From contig JACMOJ010000137.1 in the NCBI GenBank assembly GCA_014378085.1, positions 1 to 6,366 on the forward strand: 6,366 nt of DNA. The letters are read 5' to 3'. Made by a program: the position numbers and the translations under genes. Shown in pieces: positions 6,036-6,366 of the stretch (positions are counted from its first letter, which is position 1; every line of letters starts with the position of its first letter). The notes beneath the pieces were generated by a model that saw nothing but the letters and a program-made list of their open reading frames with translations, was not told the DNA's origin and made no database searches. Source of the stretch: Burkholderiales bacterium (lineage in GTDB: Bacteria; Pseudomonadota; Gammaproteobacteria; Burkholderiales; Usitatibacteraceae).

Positions 6036-6084
6036 GTTAAACAGTCGACAGGCGGTGTCAGCGCTTCCGCGAATTGAAAGTAAC
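6021..6084. promoter_or_regulatory. Candidate operator: perfect 10-bp inverted repeat at the toxin-antitoxin promoter
   Basis: GTTACTTTCA (6021-6030) is repeated exactly in inverted form as TGAAAGTAAC (6075-6084), with 44 bases between. The first half-site sits between the proposed -35 and -10 boxes and the second lies upstream. A smaller palindrome, GACA and TGTC around GGCGG, lies between them (about 6046-6059). This is the arrangement expected for an operator bound by the HTH antitoxin, possibly at two separated half-sites. Binding by this antitoxin is inference. Confidence 0.45.
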
Positions 6085-6122
6085 TCTACGTTTTGCGATC
6101 TCGCATTTAGTCAACGAGCATT

Positions 6123-6217
6123 GCCGAACACCCAATAGCTCGGAGTTCGATCCAATTCATCGCGCGAAAATATCAAATCAGACCGCGCCCGCGTAGCGCC
6201 GCTTTTGACCGCTAGGC
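6123..6217 (-). repeat. attC-like site (about 95 bp) between two toxin-antitoxin cassettes
   Basis: The left end on the plus strand is GCCGAACACC (6123-6132), identical over ten bases to the end of the attC at 4785. The right end is GCTAGGC (6211-6217), one base from GTTAGGC. CAATAGC (6133-6139) pairs with GCTTTTG (6201-6207) with a single mismatch, and the minus strand shows GGTCA then AGCGG after the box, as in the other sites. The stop codon TAG of the antitoxin at the right edge falls inside the box. The middle is not clearly paired. Confidence 0.55.
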
Positions 6218-6366
6218 GGCAATCAATACGTCCGCTGAAATACCAAAATCAGCGTGCAGTTTACGGATCATCGCCAACGAAAGTGGTCGCTTGCGGCTAA
6301 GAACCTCATAAGCGCGGTTTGGCCGTCCAAAAACTGGCGTCCAGTCGTGAATCGTCAGGCCGCGTA
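6212..6366 (-). CDS. higA: HigA-like HTH antitoxin, C-terminal 50 residues (cut by the window edge)
   Basis: The visible end reads from a glycine-leucine-threonine helix through VFGRPNRAYEVLSRKRPLSLAMIRKLH to ADFGISADVLIAA. This is the closing part of the HigA type of Xre-family helix-turn-helix antitoxin (COG5499-like), whose relatives show SxVSEVLxGKRxLSLxMIRxLH and GIPAxVL at the same places. It is a different family from the antitoxin at 5310-5624. The N-terminus and, in the usual order, a HigB toxin gene should lie just beyond the right edge; neither can be seen. Its TAG (6212-6214) is inside an attC-like box, placing it in the next cassette of the array. Confidence 0.85.
   Translation of the reverse strand, partial: RGLTIHDWTPVFGRPNRAYEVLSRKRPLSLAMIRKLHADFGISADVLIAA

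Larger units (their letters stand above)
4267..6366 (-). mobile_element. End of an integron gene-cassette array (or CALIN) on the minus strand
   Basis: All genes from 4319 to the right edge are short, read leftward and alternate with attC-like palindromes. Taking the G/TT crossover point of each site, the units are about 4273-4790 (unknown protein), 4791-5212 (membrane protein), 5213-6128 (toxin-antitoxin pair) and 6129 onward (HigA-like antitoxin, cut by the window). On the minus strand three of the four sites end in GGTG followed by TT, a close match to the usual GGCG/TT end. In a normal integron the genes point away from the integrase, so intI and attI should be to the right of the window and the selO side is the distal end. 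The integrase is not visible, so an integrase-less attC cluster is equally possible. This is inference from site structure and gene content. Confidence 0.72.

Noticed and set aside
6036..6042. GTTAAAC upstream of the toxin as another cassette boundary
   Set aside because: It matches the box by itself, but no partner box or L-type palindrome is found to its right before the site at 6123. It lies in the toxin promoter region and is probably chance.

Overview
The window looks like proteobacterial chromosome, perhaps gammaproteobacterial. The evidence is moderate GC, a SelO/YdiU protein, a SolA/sarcosine-oxidase-type flavoenzyme and a YggU/DUF167 protein. It has two halves with different character. 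No taxon can be fixed from the sequence alone.

The left half (about 1-4136) is ordinary chromosome read rightward. It starts with the 3' part of a class-C beta-lactamase-like serine hydrolase that ends in two tandem copies of a DUF3471-like domain. A very short DUF167 protein with a TTG start follows. Two bases later comes an FAD-dependent N-methyltryptophan/sarcosine-type oxidase, and then a complete SelO protein adenylyltransferase with a GTG start. The DUF167 and oxidase genes are almost certainly co-transcribed, and selO may belong to the same unit (55 bp gap).

The right half (about 4267-6366) is best read as the distal end of an integron gene-cassette array, or an integrase-less attC cluster (CALIN), on the minus strand and converging on selO. 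Every gene there is small, reads leftward and is followed by an attC-like imperfect palindrome. The best site is a compact 58-bp attC at 4267-4324 with bulged bases in its hairpin. Two long related attCs lie at about 4785-4913 and 5207-5338, and a fourth at about 6123-6217. Two genes have their stop codon inside the GCCTAAC-like box, which is characteristic of cassettes.

Read leftward from the right edge, the cassettes carry: (4) the 3' end of a HigA-like antitoxin (its toxin would lie outside); (3) a complete toxin-first RelE/HigB-type toxin plus HTH antitoxin, with its own promoter and a perfect 10-bp inverted repeat; (2) a tiny two-helix membrane protein; (1) an unrecognised 153-residue acidic protein. 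Two toxin-antitoxin modules next to unknown genes fit the known role of such modules in stabilising large, mostly silent cassette arrays. No integrase or attI is present; if they exist they should lie beyond the right edge. The integron reading rests on pattern recognition and hand-folded palindromes, not on a covariance-model search.
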